From the NCBI GenBank assembly GCA_937884485.1, contig CALGCG010000134.1:1-36204 (forward strand): a DNA stretch of 36,204 nt. Reading direction: 5' to 3'. Below the pieces are notes generated by a model that saw nothing but the letters and a program-made list of their open reading frames with translations, had not been told where the DNA came from and searched no databases. This document shows, piece by piece, positions 24,325-33,500 of this stretch; positions within the stretch are counted from its first letter, which is position 1, and each line of letters opens with the position of its first letter. A program made the translations under genes and the position numbers. Source of the stretch: an uncultured Bacteroidales bacterium (GTDB taxonomy: Bacteria; Bacteroidota; Bacteroidia; Bacteroidales; P3).

Positions 24325-25650
24325 TCAATTGGCTTTCGATTGACTGGTGCATACGTCCTCAAACTCAGTTTCTTTTTTCCCGACTTCATAAGAGACAGGA
24401 ATCATACGAACCATGTCATTTTTAAATTCAACAATTTCTGTTTTTCCCCCTTCTTCACTTCCTATCGCCTCTTTCGAGTCCAGCGGCAAACACCCGCCCG
24501 GAACTGAACCTGCTTCATACTTGGCAAAAAAATGCTCTAACGAACCTACATCATATCCAAAGGAAACAAAATGATTCCAATGATCCGTTGGGCTCAATGA
24601 GGTCATATATGTAGCGTCTAATGTGCGCCGATCAACAGGAATTACAGAGGCATAACCGTTTATAGGCATCCTGTAAAACACACTACGCACACCAAAAAAA
24701 TCCTGCATGGTTGCCAGCACTTGCACATCCCCGCTCCCTCTTTCCACCGCTATGTCTTGCAATCTCACCCCACTCCGGTGCGGCTCCGTCAATACGAATC
24801 GGCGACCAACCGCAAAACCAGGATGATACGTCACATGCAATTCTCTATCTAAATTCGGAAACATGCATGGAACACAAGCGGTGGCGAAGACATCCCCATA
24901 CATCGTCCTTATAAAGAACTTATCAGAATAGCCACCACCTATATTAAGATAGTCAGCAGGAGAATATTGGGTCACAGCCGTTCCAGCCACACTTGGTTTT
25001 TTAAAAAACATAATTATACCTTTTTTGCAGAGACCAACCTCTCGCGACACTGATGTCGCCACGACCCACGTATCGGTAACAGCCAAATCACGAAAGACCA
25101 CATTAGGATCATTTATGACAGAATAATTGACATTCCAGGCCACGCCATCGTCTATAGCATCAACCAGCATGGCTTCATTCTTTAATGTTTCGCCAATCGT
25201 TACCAGATGTTTCCGCATTGAGTAAAAAGAGACCTCCAACGCCTTCAAGTCTTCCATCCACGGAAGATCCAAATAGTTTACCGGCGTAATTCCCAATGTG
25301 GAAAATCCTGATACAGGGAAAAAACCGACTCGAGCGATACTCCCCAATGTTCCATTTTTTCTCCCACAAAAATACACCGTATCTTCATATATTTCAAAAT
25401 CCGTAACATCATACATATCAACATGTATCAAACGCGACAAAGAAACGCCTTCTTCCAACAACATAAAAAAAGGTCCACCTTCTCTACGCACACAAACAAC
25501 ATCTTTCTGCATCTCGTAGTGCCTTATTATCGTTGTATCCCTTCCATTAAAAAACAAGTGACGCCTGGTCAACTCATCCGCAAAACAGTCAATTGTAAAA
25601 ATACAAGACAGAAGGAGAAAGCAAAACACTGATTTACAAAACTTTTTCAT
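24325..25650 (-). CDS. Exported protein of unknown function
   Basis: 441 residues with a signal peptide (MKKFCKSVFCFLLLSCIFTI, cleavage near CFA). I do not recognise a family. The protein is rich in short beta segments with motifs such as DFEIYEDTVYFCGRKN and DLAVTDTWVVATSVSRE, which resembles a beta-propeller sensor or surface protein. The C-terminus is charged and lacks a T9SS sorting domain. Its DNA is visibly AT-richer than its neighbours, which suggests later acquisition or weaker codon selection. It has its own Bacteroidetes promoter (25676-25707), and the T9SS cargo gene follows 27 bases downstream, so the two probably share a transcript. Confidence 0.7.
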   Translation of the reverse strand: MKKFCKSVFCFLLLSCIFTIDCFADELTRRHLFFNGRDTTIIRHYEMQKDVVCVRREGGPFFMLLEEGVSLSRLIHVDMYDVTDFEIYEDTVYFCGRKNGTLGSIARVGFFPVSGFSTLGITPVNYLDLPWMEDLKALEVSFYSMRKHLVTIGETLKNEAMLVDAIDDGVAWNVNYSVINDPNVVFRDLAVTDTWVVATSVSREVGLCKKGIIMFFKKPSVAGTAVTQYSPADYLNIGGGYSDKFFIRTMYGDVFATACVPCMFPNLDRELHVTYHPGFAVGRRFVLTEPHRSGVRLQDIAVERGSGDVQVLATMQDFFGVRSVFYRMPINGYASVIPVDRRTLDATYMTSLSPTDHWNHFVSFGYDVGSLEHFFAKYEAGSVPGGCLPLDSKEAIGSEEGGKTEIVEFKNDMVRMIPVSYEVGKKETEFEDVCTSQSKAN

Positions 25651-25675
25651 ATTGCTATATATTTTGATTCTGCGA

Positions 25676-25707
25676 CAAAGTTACACATTTTTTTTTGAAT
25701 CACCAAA
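25676..25707 (-). promoter_or_regulatory. Bacteroidetes-type promoter for the 24325-25650 gene
   Basis: Minus strand TTTG (25707-25704), 20 bases, TAACTTTG (25683-25676), a full TTTG-N20-TAnnTTTG match about 25 bases before the start codon. Confidence 0.6.
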
Positions 25708-25744
25708 AAAAAATGCATTTTAAAAAAAACTTGTGGGAAGGAAC

Positions 25745-26638
25745 TCAGGATTTGGCGCCCAGGCTTTTACCGAAGGTGGCCACCAGCAGGAAGACGGCAG
25801 CCGCGGTACAGGCCAGGGTGACCTCCCAGCCGATGGCCAGCGGGGCCGCGGGGTCGAAGCCCAGCCCCCGGGAGGAGGCCAGCCAGTAGGCCACAACGAC
25901 GATGGCATTGTTGACGAAATGGGCCGCGACATTGACCAGCAGCGACCCGCCGCCCACATAGAGGTAGCCCAGCAGGGCCCCCAGCAGCAGCCGCGGCAGG
26001 AAGGCAAAGAGTTCGAAGTGCGCCAGGCTGAACAGCGCCGCCGTCACCCACACGGCGGCATGCACGCCCACGGCCGAGGCCGTTCCGTCGGCCCTCAGGG
26101 GCGACCACCAGCGCTGCAGCAGGTTCTGGATGCCGGCGCGGAAGAAGAGTTCCTCGCACACCGCCGGCACCAAGGCCACACAGAGCAGGCTCAGCCAGGG
26201 GGTCACCTCGCGCATGAGGCTCTCCAGCATCCCCTGCGACTGCTCGCCGGCCGCGCGCAGCGACTCCTCGACGGGCCTCAAGGCCCGGGGCAGGTGGAGG
26301 GCGTCGTTCCAGGTGGTCAGCCAGTCGGTGAGCGGCACGAGCAGCAGCATCGCCACCACGCCCGCCAGGGCCAGCAGCCACCGCCGCCCGGAGACGTCGA
26401 GCCTCAACCATCGGCGCTGGTCTTCACGGTAGTACAGCCATGCCACCGCCAACGCGGGCAGGGCGAACATCAGCACCTGCGACAACGCCTGCCACGCCAT
26501 CCACGGCCACCACGCGCCGCCGTCCTTCGGCGCGCCGACGCCGCCGAGAACACCGACAACGGTCGACGCCACCATCATCAGCAGCGACAACAGAAAAAGC
26601 ACCAAAAGGTGCATAAAAGGATGGGAGAACCGTTTCAC
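25745..26638 (-). CDS. CPBP-family intramembrane metalloprotease (CAAX/Abi)
   Basis: 297 residues with about eight hydrophobic segments. The family's first motif is EELFFRAGIQNLLQRWW at about 162-178 (EExxxR), the second is SLAHFELFAFLPRLLLGALL, and the third histidine sits in NVAAHFVNN. The glutamates and histidines form the metal site inside the inner membrane. Substrates in bacteria are mostly unknown; some relatives confer bacteriocin resistance. The start is a GTG at 26638, 5 bases after the tRNA-Arg 3' end. An ATG at 26614 in the same frame would also give a plausible N-terminus and would leave more room after tRNA processing. Confidence 0.88.
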   Translation of the reverse strand: MKRFSHPFMHLLVLFLLSLLMMVASTVVGVLGGVGAPKDGGAWWPWMAWQALSQVLMFALPALAVAWLYYREDQRRWLRLDVSGRRWLLALAGVVAMLLLVPLTDWLTTWNDALHLPRALRPVEESLRAAGEQSQGMLESLMREVTPWLSLLCVALVPAVCEELFFRAGIQNLLQRWWSPLRADGTASAVGVHAAVWVTAALFSLAHFELFAFLPRLLLGALLGYLYVGGGSLLVNVAAHFVNNAIVVVAYWLASSRGLGFDPAAPLAIGWEVTLACTAAAVFLLVATFGKSLGAKS

Positions 26639-26642
26639 TCAG

Positions 26643-26716
26643 TGACCCCGGCGGGATTCAAACCCACGACTTTCGGAACCGGAATCCGACGTTCTATTCA
26701 GCTGAACTACGGGGCC
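26643..26716 (-). tRNA. tRNA-Arg (CCG)
   Basis: The 74-base cloverleaf folds cleanly. The acceptor stem is GGCCCCG with CGGGGTC (one G-U pair) and discriminator A. The anticodon stem is TCGGA/TCCGA with loop TTCCGGT, giving anticodon CCG (arginine codon CGG). The T arm is GTGGG TTTGAAT CCCGC. CCA is not encoded. It lies between the MATE and CPBP genes on the same strand. Confidence 0.93.
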
Positions 26717-26807
26717 AAGACAACAACATAACACCAAAAAGAAAATATTATTGTGCCAAAGGCAATTTTTTTTCATTTTTTTTCCGCCTCCAGCCCCCCA
26801 TTGGCTT

Positions 26808-28151
26808 TCAGCGTCGGCGGCGACGCACCAGCTGGGGGGCGAAACGCGCCACCAGGAACGCCGAGAGCGCCAGCGTGCACACCTCCGACACATTGACCGA
26901 CCACCAGATGCCGTCGATGCCCACCAGCGCAGGCAGGGACAGCACGGCGCCGAGCTCGAAGACCATCGACCTGGCGAGGGCGTCGACAGCGGAAACAAGG
27001 CCGTTGTTGAGCCCGGTGAAGAGGGCCGAGACGAACATATTCCACCCGCAGATAAGGAAGCAGAGCATATAGATGCGCAGCGCGCGTATGGTGAGCGCCG
27101 TCAGCTCGGCATCGTAGCCAACGAAAACACGGGCTATGGGGCCGCTGAGGAGCTCGGAGACCAGCGTGATGACCGTCCCCACGACAAAAACAATCACCAG
27201 CGACTTGCGGAAAAGACTGCGCAGCTCCCACACATTGCGCGCTCCGTAGTGGTAGCCGATAACGGGAGTGATGCCGATATTGTAGCCGATGAATATGGCC
27301 GCGGCAATGAACGAGAGGTACATGATGATGCCGTAGGCGGCGACGCCATTCTCGCCAAGGTAGCGCATGAGCTGAAGATTGTATACGATGCTGACGATGC
27401 TGAGGGTTATGTTGCCCACATATTCGCTCAGCCCATTGGAACACGCGCGCCCGATGTAGGGCCACAACGTGCGGGTACGCACCAGGCGCAGCGAGGAATG
27501 GTTGAACCGCGAGGCGAAATAGACCACCGGGAAGAAGCCGCCGACGAGCTGCGACAGCGACGTGGCCCAGGCGGCTCCCGCCACACCCCAGTCGAGCAGC
27601 CACACGAAGAGGGCGTCGAAAACGATATTCACCACCCCGCAGACCACAGACATCACCGTCCCCAGCTGGGGCCGCTCGGCCGCCATGTAGAACGACTGGA
27701 AGGCCATCTGCAGCACAAAGCCCGGCATGCCGACCATGCACAAGCGCCCATAGACCACACAGGGCTCAAGCATAGGCCCGTCGGCGCCAAGCAGCAGCGA
27801 TATCTGGGGCGCAAAAACGGCAAACAAAGCCCCCAGCACCACCCCCAGCACCAGCGAGAAGCGCACCAGCATGGAAAACACGCGGTTGGCCTTCTCGGGG
27901 TAGCCCTCGCCCTTGATCTTGGACACCAAGGCGCCGCCGCCGCTGCCCACCATCAGCCCCAAGGCGGCCACTATCATCATCACGGGGTACATCATGTTGA
28001 CCGCCGCGAAACCCGTCTTGCCGGCAAAATTGGACACAAAGAACCCGTCGACAATGGAATAGATGGACGTGACAAGCACCATGGCGATGCTCGGCGACAC
28101 GGACCGGACGATGTTCCGATAGGTGTAATGTGCTGACAATTCGATATTCAT
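26808..28151 (-). CDS. MATE-family multidrug/sodium antiporter
   Basis: About 447 residues from the ATG at 28151 (MNIELSAHYTYRNIVRSVSP), with twelve hydrophobic segments. This start sits about 30 bases downstream of a TATCTTTG promoter element. The longer open frame starting at 28256 would begin upstream of that promoter, so it is rejected. Family features include the N-terminal MVLVTSIYSIVDGFFVSNFAG and the corresponding PQLGTVMSVVCGVVNIVFDALF segment in the middle of the first half. MATE proteins export cationic drugs or metabolites in exchange for Na+ or H+ across the inner membrane. The specific substrate is unknown. tRNA-Arg and the CPBP gene follow on the same strand. Confidence 0.9.
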   Translation of the reverse strand: MNIELSAHYTYRNIVRSVSPSIAMVLVTSIYSIVDGFFVSNFAGKTGFAAVNMMYPVMMIVAALGLMVGSGGGALVSKIKGEGYPEKANRVFSMLVRFSLVLGVVLGALFAVFAPQISLLLGADGPMLEPCVVYGRLCMVGMPGFVLQMAFQSFYMAAERPQLGTVMSVVCGVVNIVFDALFVWLLDWGVAGAAWATSLSQLVGGFFPVVYFASRFNHSSLRLVRTRTLWPYIGRACSNGLSEYVGNITLSIVSIVYNLQLMRYLGENGVAAYGIIMYLSFIAAAIFIGYNIGITPVIGYHYGARNVWELRSLFRKSLVIVFVVGTVITLVSELLSGPIARVFVGYDAELTALTIRALRIYMLCFLICGWNMFVSALFTGLNNGLVSAVDALARSMVFELGAVLSLPALVGIDGIWWSVNVSEVCTLALSAFLVARFAPQLVRRRRR

Positions 28152-28180
28152 ACCAATTCCTGTCCTCGGGAAAACGTATG

Positions 28181-28188
28181 CAAAGATA
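28181..28188 (-). promoter_or_regulatory. -7 element for the MATE gene
   Basis: TATCTTTG on the minus strand, 30 bases before the chosen start. No clear TTTG at -33. Confidence 0.5.
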
Positions 28189-28264
28189 CACATATTTCCA
28201 CACATTTTGGAGGGTACATTTTCAAAAAATATACAATGCTGAAAATCAGCACCCAAGAGGTATC

Positions 28265-28346
28265 ATCTTCTTCCCATCTTCTTCCCAAATTATTCCCCTC
28301 CTCCTACCATCACCCCCCACGGTAGAAGATGACAGGAAGAGGACAG
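28265..28346. repeat. Imperfect 11-bp tandem arrays in the MATE-porU intergenic region
   Basis: ATCTTCTTCCC occurs twice in tandem (28265-28286), followed by three degenerate 11-base units to 28319. Then GAAGATGACAG and GAAGAGGACAG occur in tandem at 28325-28346. The surrounding 318-base gap (28152-28469) otherwise holds the MATE promoter element and an AT-rich stretch (28400-28440) that probably carries the porU promoter, though no exact consensus is seen. Confidence 0.5.
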
Positions 28347-28469
28347 GGCGCCGGAAAGGCGAACCCACTGGGAATGCGCCAGATAGCGTTTCATGACATT
28401 ATAATATATAGTTTTTATACAATAAAAAACAAAGTCTGCCGTTAATAGACAATCGAAAAAAGGAAAACA

Positions 28470-31400
28470 GTGAAAAGACACATCATCATATTCATGCTGG
28501 CCCTCAGCGGGTATGCCGGAGCGCAGAGCAACTCGGTGCTTGCCACGGGCCGCTGGTGGAGGCTGTCCGTGGAGGAAGAGGGGGTCTACAGCGTCACCAC
28601 ACGCAACCTGCCGGAACTCCGGGATGCGTCCATCGACAGCATAGCGGTCTACGGCCGCAGCGGCGCCATGCTCTCCGCCGAGAACGCCCTCACCCCCACT
28701 GCCGACATGCAGCCCGTCGGCATCGACATCCTCGACCGCAACGGCAACCAGCGCTTCGACGCCGAGGACGAACTGCTCTTCTACGGCGAGGGCGCCGGCG
28801 GATGGACCTACGACAACAGCCAGGGACTCTGGACCTACAGCCCCCATGCCTACGCCACAGAGAACTGCTACTTCCTCACCCTCAATGCGCCCCGGCAGCG
28901 CCGTGTGGCAACGGCGCCGGCCGTCGACGCCGACACCACGCTGAGCACGCACACCGTGGTTGCGCGCCACGACAACGACATGGTGAACATCTACCACTCG
29001 GGGCAGGTGTGGGTCGGCGAGAAGCTGTCCACCGCGCAGTCCCAACGCACCTTCGCCCTGCGCCTGCCGGGGAGCGGCATCAGCGACGTGCGCCTGCGCT
29101 ACGCCGTCGCCAGCCTCTCCACGACGCATGCCACCTTCCGGCTGAGCGCCGCAGGCCACAGCTGGCAGGCCGTCACCAGCGAATACACACCCTACCGGAT
29201 TGCCTACGACGCAATCCCCACCTCGCAATCCGACATCAACTTCACCCTCAACTTCTCCTCCGCCGAGGGCGCCGGCAGCGGCTACCTCGACTTCATCGAA
29301 CTCAATGCCACGGCAGCCCTCGCCTACAGCGGCGGGCAGACCACCGTGCGCAACAACCGCCACCTGGGCGCCACGGCACGCTTCTCGATGAGCGGCCTGG
29401 GCAACGCCCGCGTCTGGAATGTCACCGACCCCCTCAACGTCAGCGAGATGACGGTGACCGGCAACACCTGGACCGACCTCACGACAGGCGCCGGGAAATA
29501 CATCGTTTTCGACGAATACTCCTACCTTGCGCCCACCCGCATAGAGCCCCTCGCCAACCAGGACCTCCACGGAGCCGCCCAGGCCGACCTGGTGATAGTG
29601 ACCCTTGAAGCCTACCGCGAACAGGCCCAGCGGCTGGCCACGCTGCACGAAGTCTTCGACGGATTCACCACCCTGGTGGTCAGCGACCAAGAGGTGTTCA
29701 ACGAATACTCCTCGGGCAAGAAGGACCCCATGGCCATCCGCTCGCTGCTGCGCGACCTGAAAGCCCGCCATGCCGCGCGCCCGCCCCGCTATGCCATCCT
29801 CTTCGGCAAAGGGACCTACGACAACCGCAACCTGCTGGGCAGCAGCATCCCCACAATGGTGACATACGAAACACCCTACTCGTTTGACAGCGAGGGCTCA
29901 TCCTACGCCAGCGACGACATGCTGGGCTACCTGGCCCCCGACGGACGCGGCACCTCGTCGGAGCTCCTGGAGGTGAGCATCGGACGCCTGCCCGCCAAGA
30001 ACGCCGACGAAGCCACCCTGCTGGTGGACAAGATAGAACGCTACCTCACACGCAGCGACCTCGAGGACGAAACCAACCGCGGCGACTGGCGCAACTACGT
30101 GGCCCTGCTGGCCGACGACGCCGACCCCAGCCGTCCCAGCGACACCGCCTTTGCACACTCGTCGGAGACCATAGCCTCGGCCCTCAAGACCAGCATGCCC
30201 CACATCAACATCGACCGCCTCTACGCCGACGCCTACCACCAGGAGTCGGGCTCCATAGGCTCCTACTACCCCGACCTCAACAACGCCCTGCGGCAGCGCA
30301 TCAACTACGGATGCCTGCTGCTGAACTATATCGGCCACGGCTCGGCGCAATACATCGGCACCGAGCGCTACGTCGAACCTGCCGACATCGCAGCCTATGC
30401 CAACGGCAACCGCATGCCGTTTTTCGTCACCAGCACCTGCTCCTACGGACGGTACGACCAGGTCGACGAGGCGAGCGGCGCCGAGCTGTGCGTGCTGGCC
30501 CCTTCGGCCATGATTGGCGTCATCAGCGCCTCGCGCCCCATCAGCCACATCGAGCGCTTCAACCGCGACGTGGTACTCTTTGCCCTCGACCCCTCCAACA
30601 CCGTGGGCGACGCCCTGCGCATGGCCAAGAACCGCACGGCGGTATCGATGTGCATCAACATCCTGGGCGACCCGGCCCTGCGGCTGAGCCAGCCCGCCAA
30701 CCAGGTGAAAGTGACACACATCAACGCCGTCCCCGTCGTTGACGGCGAGGACGTGCAGGCCGACGCACTGTCGCGCGTCACCGTCAGCGGTGAAATACAA
30801 GACAGCAACGGGACACTGCTCACCGACTTCGACGGCACCATCTATCCCATCGTCTTCGACCGCGAGATGCGCTCCTCCACCCTGGCCAACGACAACCCCG
30901 GCACCGAGCTGTCCTTCTGGCAGCAGAAAACAGTGCTCTACCGCGGCACCCACACCGTGCAGGGCGGACGCTTCGAGTACTCGTTCCTGGTCCCTCGCGA
31001 CATATCCTATCAATATGCCTATGCCAAGCTGAGCCACTATGCCAAGTCGGCCTACGACCACGCCACCGGCAGTTTCACACGCCTCAAACTCGGGGGCATG
31101 AGCGACACCACCTTCGACACCACACTGGCTCCCTCCATACGCCTTTATATGGGCGACACCAACTTCCGCCCCGGCGGACTGACAGGCGACTCCCCCACCC
31201 TCGTGGCCCTGCTCTCCGACTCGGCGGGCATCAATGTCGGCACCGGATTGGGACACGACATCACCGCCATCGTCGACGGCAACCCCAACAGCATCATCGT
31301 CCTCAACGACCTCTACCAGCCCGACATCGCCGACAGCCGCCGCGGCAGCGTGGCCTACACCCTGCAGAGCCTCGCACCGGGGAAACACACCGTCACCGTC

Positions 31401-31760
31401 AAGGCATGGAACATCTTCGGCATCTCCAACACCGCCACCGTGCCATTCATGGTGCACAGCGCCGACACGCTCTGTTTTTCCAACCTCGACGTGGCCCCCA
31501 ACCCCTCGTCATCGCGCATGGTGCTCTCGCTCCGCGTCAACAGCCCCGACGACATCGCCTCGGCCGAACTGCAGATCTACAACAGCCGGGGCCAGATGGC
31601 CTACCGCTGCACACCCGCCGTATCCAGCGAGGGCTTCATCGTAGGTCCCGTGGTGTGGGACGTCAGCGCTGTCCCCCCGGGACTCTACCTGGCACGCATG
31701 GTGATAACCGACACCGACGGCGAGACCCATCAAGCCACCACAAAATGTATTGTGCAATAA
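28470..31760 (+). CDS. porU: Type IX secretion system sortase PorU (C25 peptidase family)
   Basis: 1096 residues, the usual PorU length, from a GTG start after AAAAGGAAAAC. Signal peptide: MKRHIIIFMLALSGYAGAQS. A long beta-rich N-terminal region precedes the gingipain-like C25 domain (about 370-760), with FGKGTYDNRN, the catalytic histidine 623 in NYIGHGS and catalytic cysteine 657 in VTSTCSYGRYD. The C-terminus has its own sorting-domain-like segment (SNLDVAPNPSSSRMVLSLRV ... PPGLYLARMVI). Known role: it removes the C-terminal signal of T9SS cargo at the cell surface and links cargo to anionic lipopolysaccharide. porV follows 60 bases downstream, the arrangement seen in Porphyromonas gingivalis (porU-porV-ispF). 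Confidence 0.93.
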   Translation: MKRHIIIFMLALSGYAGAQSNSVLATGRWWRLSVEEEGVYSVTTRNLPELRDASIDSIAVYGRSGAMLSAENALTPTADMQPVGIDILDRNGNQRFDAEDELLFYGEGAGGWTYDNSQGLWTYSPHAYATENCYFLTLNAPRQRRVATAPAVDADTTLSTHTVVARHDNDMVNIYHSGQVWVGEKLSTAQSQRTFALRLPGSGISDVRLRYAVASLSTTHATFRLSAAGHSWQAVTSEYTPYRIAYDAIPTSQSDINFTLNFSSAEGAGSGYLDFIELNATAALAYSGGQTTVRNNRHLGATARFSMSGLGNARVWNVTDPLNVSEMTVTGNTWTDLTTGAGKYIVFDEYSYLAPTRIEPLANQDLHGAAQADLVIVTLEAYREQAQRLATLHEVFDGFTTLVVSDQEVFNEYSSGKKDPMAIRSLLRDLKARHAARPPRYAILFGKGTYDNRNLLGSSIPTMVTYETPYSFDSEGSSYASDDMLGYLAPDGRGTSSELLEVSIGRLPAKNADEATLLVDKIERYLTRSDLEDETNRGDWRNYVALLADDADPSRPSDTAFAHSSETIASALKTSMPHINIDRLYADAYHQESGSIGSYYPDLNNALRQRINYGCLLLNYIGHGSAQYIGTERYVEPADIAAYANGNRMPFFVTSTCSYGRYDQVDEASGAELCVLAPSAMIGVISASRPISHIERFNRDVVLFALDPSNTVGDALRMAKNRTAVSMCINILGDPALRLSQPANQVKVTHINAVPVVDGEDVQADALSRVTVSGEIQDSNGTLLTDFDGTIYPIVFDREMRSSTLANDNPGTELSFWQQKTVLYRGTHTVQGGRFEYSFLVPRDISYQYAYAKLSHYAKSAYDHATGSFTRLKLGGMSDTTFDTTLAPSIRLYMGDTNFRPGGLTGDSPTLVALLSDSAGINVGTGLGHDITAIVDGNPNSIIVLNDLYQPDIADSRRGSVAYTLQSLAPGKHTVTVKAWNIFGISNTATVPFMVHSADTLCFSNLDVAPNPSSSRMVLSLRVNSPDDIASAELQIYNSRGQMAYRCTPAVSSEGFIVGPVVWDVSAVPPGLYLARMVITDTDGETHQATTKCIVQ

Positions 31761-31820
31761 CAATAAAAAAGAAATATTCGCGTTATCCATAACAAAATTT
31801 GTTAGAACAATAATGAAAGA

Positions 31821-32975
31821 ATGAAAAAACTTGGATTCCTGACACTGCTCACGGCTCTTTGCACCACGCTCAGCGCCCAGTATTCCGAACTCGGACAAGA
31901 GAAAAATTTCATATCTACAGGCTTGCCCATCATCCTCATCGCCCCCGACGCCATCTCCAGCGGTATGGGCGACGTGGGCGCGGCCACCACGCCCGACGCC
32001 TACTCGGCCCACTGGAACAACGCCAAACTGGCCTTCATCGACGGCACCGCCGGCGCCTACACCACCTACACCCCCTGGCTGCGCAAACTGAAAGTCGGCG
32101 ACATGAACCTCTTCTATCTCACCGGCTACTACCGCATCAACGAGCGTAGCACCGCCGCCGCCAGCCTCACCTACTTCACCCTTGGCGACATCGACAATAC
32201 CGACATCGATGGCAACAAAATCACCACCCTCCACCCCAACGAATTCACCATCGATGCCTCCTACGCGCTGAAGCTCTCCGACAACCTCTCCCTGGGCGCC
32301 ACGGGACGCTTCCTTCGCTCCGACCTCACCAACGGACAAACCATCAGCGACGGTAGCAGCAACACCGCCACCCAGGCCGCCAACTCCCTGGCCGCCGACA
32401 TCGGCATCTACTACCAGCAGGCCATCGACAAAACCCAGGACTTCGCCCTCGGCGCCTTCATCTCCAACCTTGGCGCCAAGCTTTCCTATTCCAACGACGA
32501 CAACGACAAGGAGTTCCTCCCCACCAACCTCCGCATAGGCGGACGCTACACCAACCGCATTGACGAATACAACAAGATCTCCGTCATGCTCGACTTCAAC
32601 AAGCTCCTTGTGCCCACTCCCCCGCTGCGCAACGACACCACAGCATGGAAGGACTACAATCAGATTGGCGTCATCGAGGGTGCTCTGCGCTCCTTCGGCG
32701 ATGCCCCCGGCGGACTGCAGGAAGAGCTGCAGGAAATCCAGATCTCGGCTGGTGCCGAATACTGGTACTCCGAGACCTTCGCCGTGCGTGCCGGCTACTT
32801 CTTCGAGCATGCCAACAAGGGCGGCCGCCAGTATGCCACCGTGGGCGTGGGCATCCGCTACAGCTACTTCACCGGCGACTTCTCCTACCTCATCCCCACC
32901 ACCATCATCTCCACCAACTCGCTGGCCAACACCATCCGTGTCAGCATCGGTCTGGACATGAAACCGACGAAGTAA
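31821..32975 (+). CDS. porV: Type IX secretion system outer-membrane protein PorV
   Basis: 384 residues, with signal peptide MKKLGFLTLLTALCTTLSAQ. The FadL-like barrel starts with the PorV block LPIILIAPDAISSGMGDVGA and TTPDAYSAHWNNAKLAF, both diagnostic of PorV (LptO), and ends in a strand-rich tail. PorV carries cargo from the SprA translocon to the PorU-containing attachment complex. The gene is 60 bases after porU and is followed by ispF. Confidence 0.93.
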   Translation: MKKLGFLTLLTALCTTLSAQYSELGQEKNFISTGLPIILIAPDAISSGMGDVGAATTPDAYSAHWNNAKLAFIDGTAGAYTTYTPWLRKLKVGDMNLFYLTGYYRINERSTAAASLTYFTLGDIDNTDIDGNKITTLHPNEFTIDASYALKLSDNLSLGATGRFLRSDLTNGQTISDGSSNTATQAANSLAADIGIYYQQAIDKTQDFALGAFISNLGAKLSYSNDDNDKEFLPTNLRIGGRYTNRIDEYNKISVMLDFNKLLVPTPPLRNDTTAWKDYNQIGVIEGALRSFGDAPGGLQEELQEIQISAGAEYWYSETFAVRAGYFFEHANKGGRQYATVGVGIRYSYFTGDFSYLIPTTIISTNSLANTIRVSIGLDMKPTK

Positions 32976-33000
32976 GGTTTAAGGTTTAAAGTTTTAGGAT
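32976..33000. repeat. Degenerate 7-bp repeats between porV and ispF
   Basis: GGTTTAAGGTTTAAAGTTTTAGG: three to four degenerate GTTTAAG units fill the whole gap. Similar short-period filler occurs at the next two junctions. Confidence 0.55.
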
Positions 33001-33002
33001 AT

Positions 33003-33476
33003 ATGATGCGAATAGGAACCGGATACGATGTGCACCAGCTGCAGGAAGGCCTGCCGCTATGGATTGGCGGCGAGCGCATCGAACATACCCACGGCCTGCT
33101 GGGCCACTCGGACGCCGACGTGCTGCTCCACGCCATCTGCGACGCCCTCCTCGGCGCCGCCGCACTGGGCGACATCGGCAAGCACTTCCCCGACACCGAC
33201 CCACAGTACAAAGGCATCAGCAGCCTCCGCCTCCTGGCGCATGTCGGCACCCTTCTCAGCCAGCACGGCTACCACATCGCCAACATCGACTCCACCGTCG
33301 TGGCCCAGCACCCAAAACTGGCCCCGCACATCGAGCAGATGCGCCGCAACATAGCCACCACCCTGGGGCTCGACCTCGGACAGGTGTCCGTCAAGGCCAC
33401 CACCACCGAGCACCTCGGCTTCGAAGGCCGCGAGGAAGGCATCAGCGCCCAAGCCGTGGCACTAATTGAAAATTGA
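33003..33476 (+). CDS. ispF: 2-C-methyl-D-erythritol 2,4-cyclodiphosphate synthase
   Basis: 157 residues, the standard length. MRIGTGYDVHQL carries the first metal ligands (the D and H of GYDVH). LLGHSDADVLLHAICDALLGAA holds the HSDAD substrate loop and the third ligand, and GDIGKHFPDTDPQYKG and the C-terminal TTTEHLGFEGREEGI follow. It converts CDP-ME-2-phosphate to the cyclodiphosphate in the MEP isoprenoid pathway as a cytoplasmic trimer. Two ATGs (33003, 33006) give the same protein bar one residue. The last codons lie in the short-repeat filler, so the tail VALIEN is partly repeat-encoded. Confidence 0.95.
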   Translation: MMRIGTGYDVHQLQEGLPLWIGGERIEHTHGLLGHSDADVLLHAICDALLGAAALGDIGKHFPDTDPQYKGISSLRLLAHVGTLLSQHGYHIANIDSTVVAQHPKLAPHIEQMRRNIATTLGLDLGQVSVKATTTEHLGFEGREEGISAQAVALIEN

Positions 33477-33500
33477 AAGTTGAAAACTGAAAATTGAAAA
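33464..33500. repeat. Degenerate 8-bp repeats across the ispF stop and clpS start
   Basis: AATTGAAA-type units occur four to five times. The array supplies the ispF stop (33474-33476) and the TTG that starts clpS (33494). Confidence 0.6.

Noticed and set aside
26773..27741. Second minus-strand ORF within the MATE gene
   Set aside because: Overlapping frame with R/H/A-rich composition and no membrane segments.
26751..28136. 461-residue plus-strand ORF
   Set aside because: Antisense to the MATE gene; H/Q/R-rich mirror translation without domains.
26808..28256. Longer MATE start at 28256
   Set aside because: It lies upstream of the TATCTTTG promoter element and adds a non-conserved N-terminal extension; the ATG at 28151 fits the family.
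28290..31457. Two long minus-strand ORFs (28290-29771 and 29898-31457)
   Set aside because: Antisense to porU; Val/Gly/His-rich compositions typical of mirror frames under strong GC3 bias. porU has signal peptide, catalytic residues and C-terminal domain.
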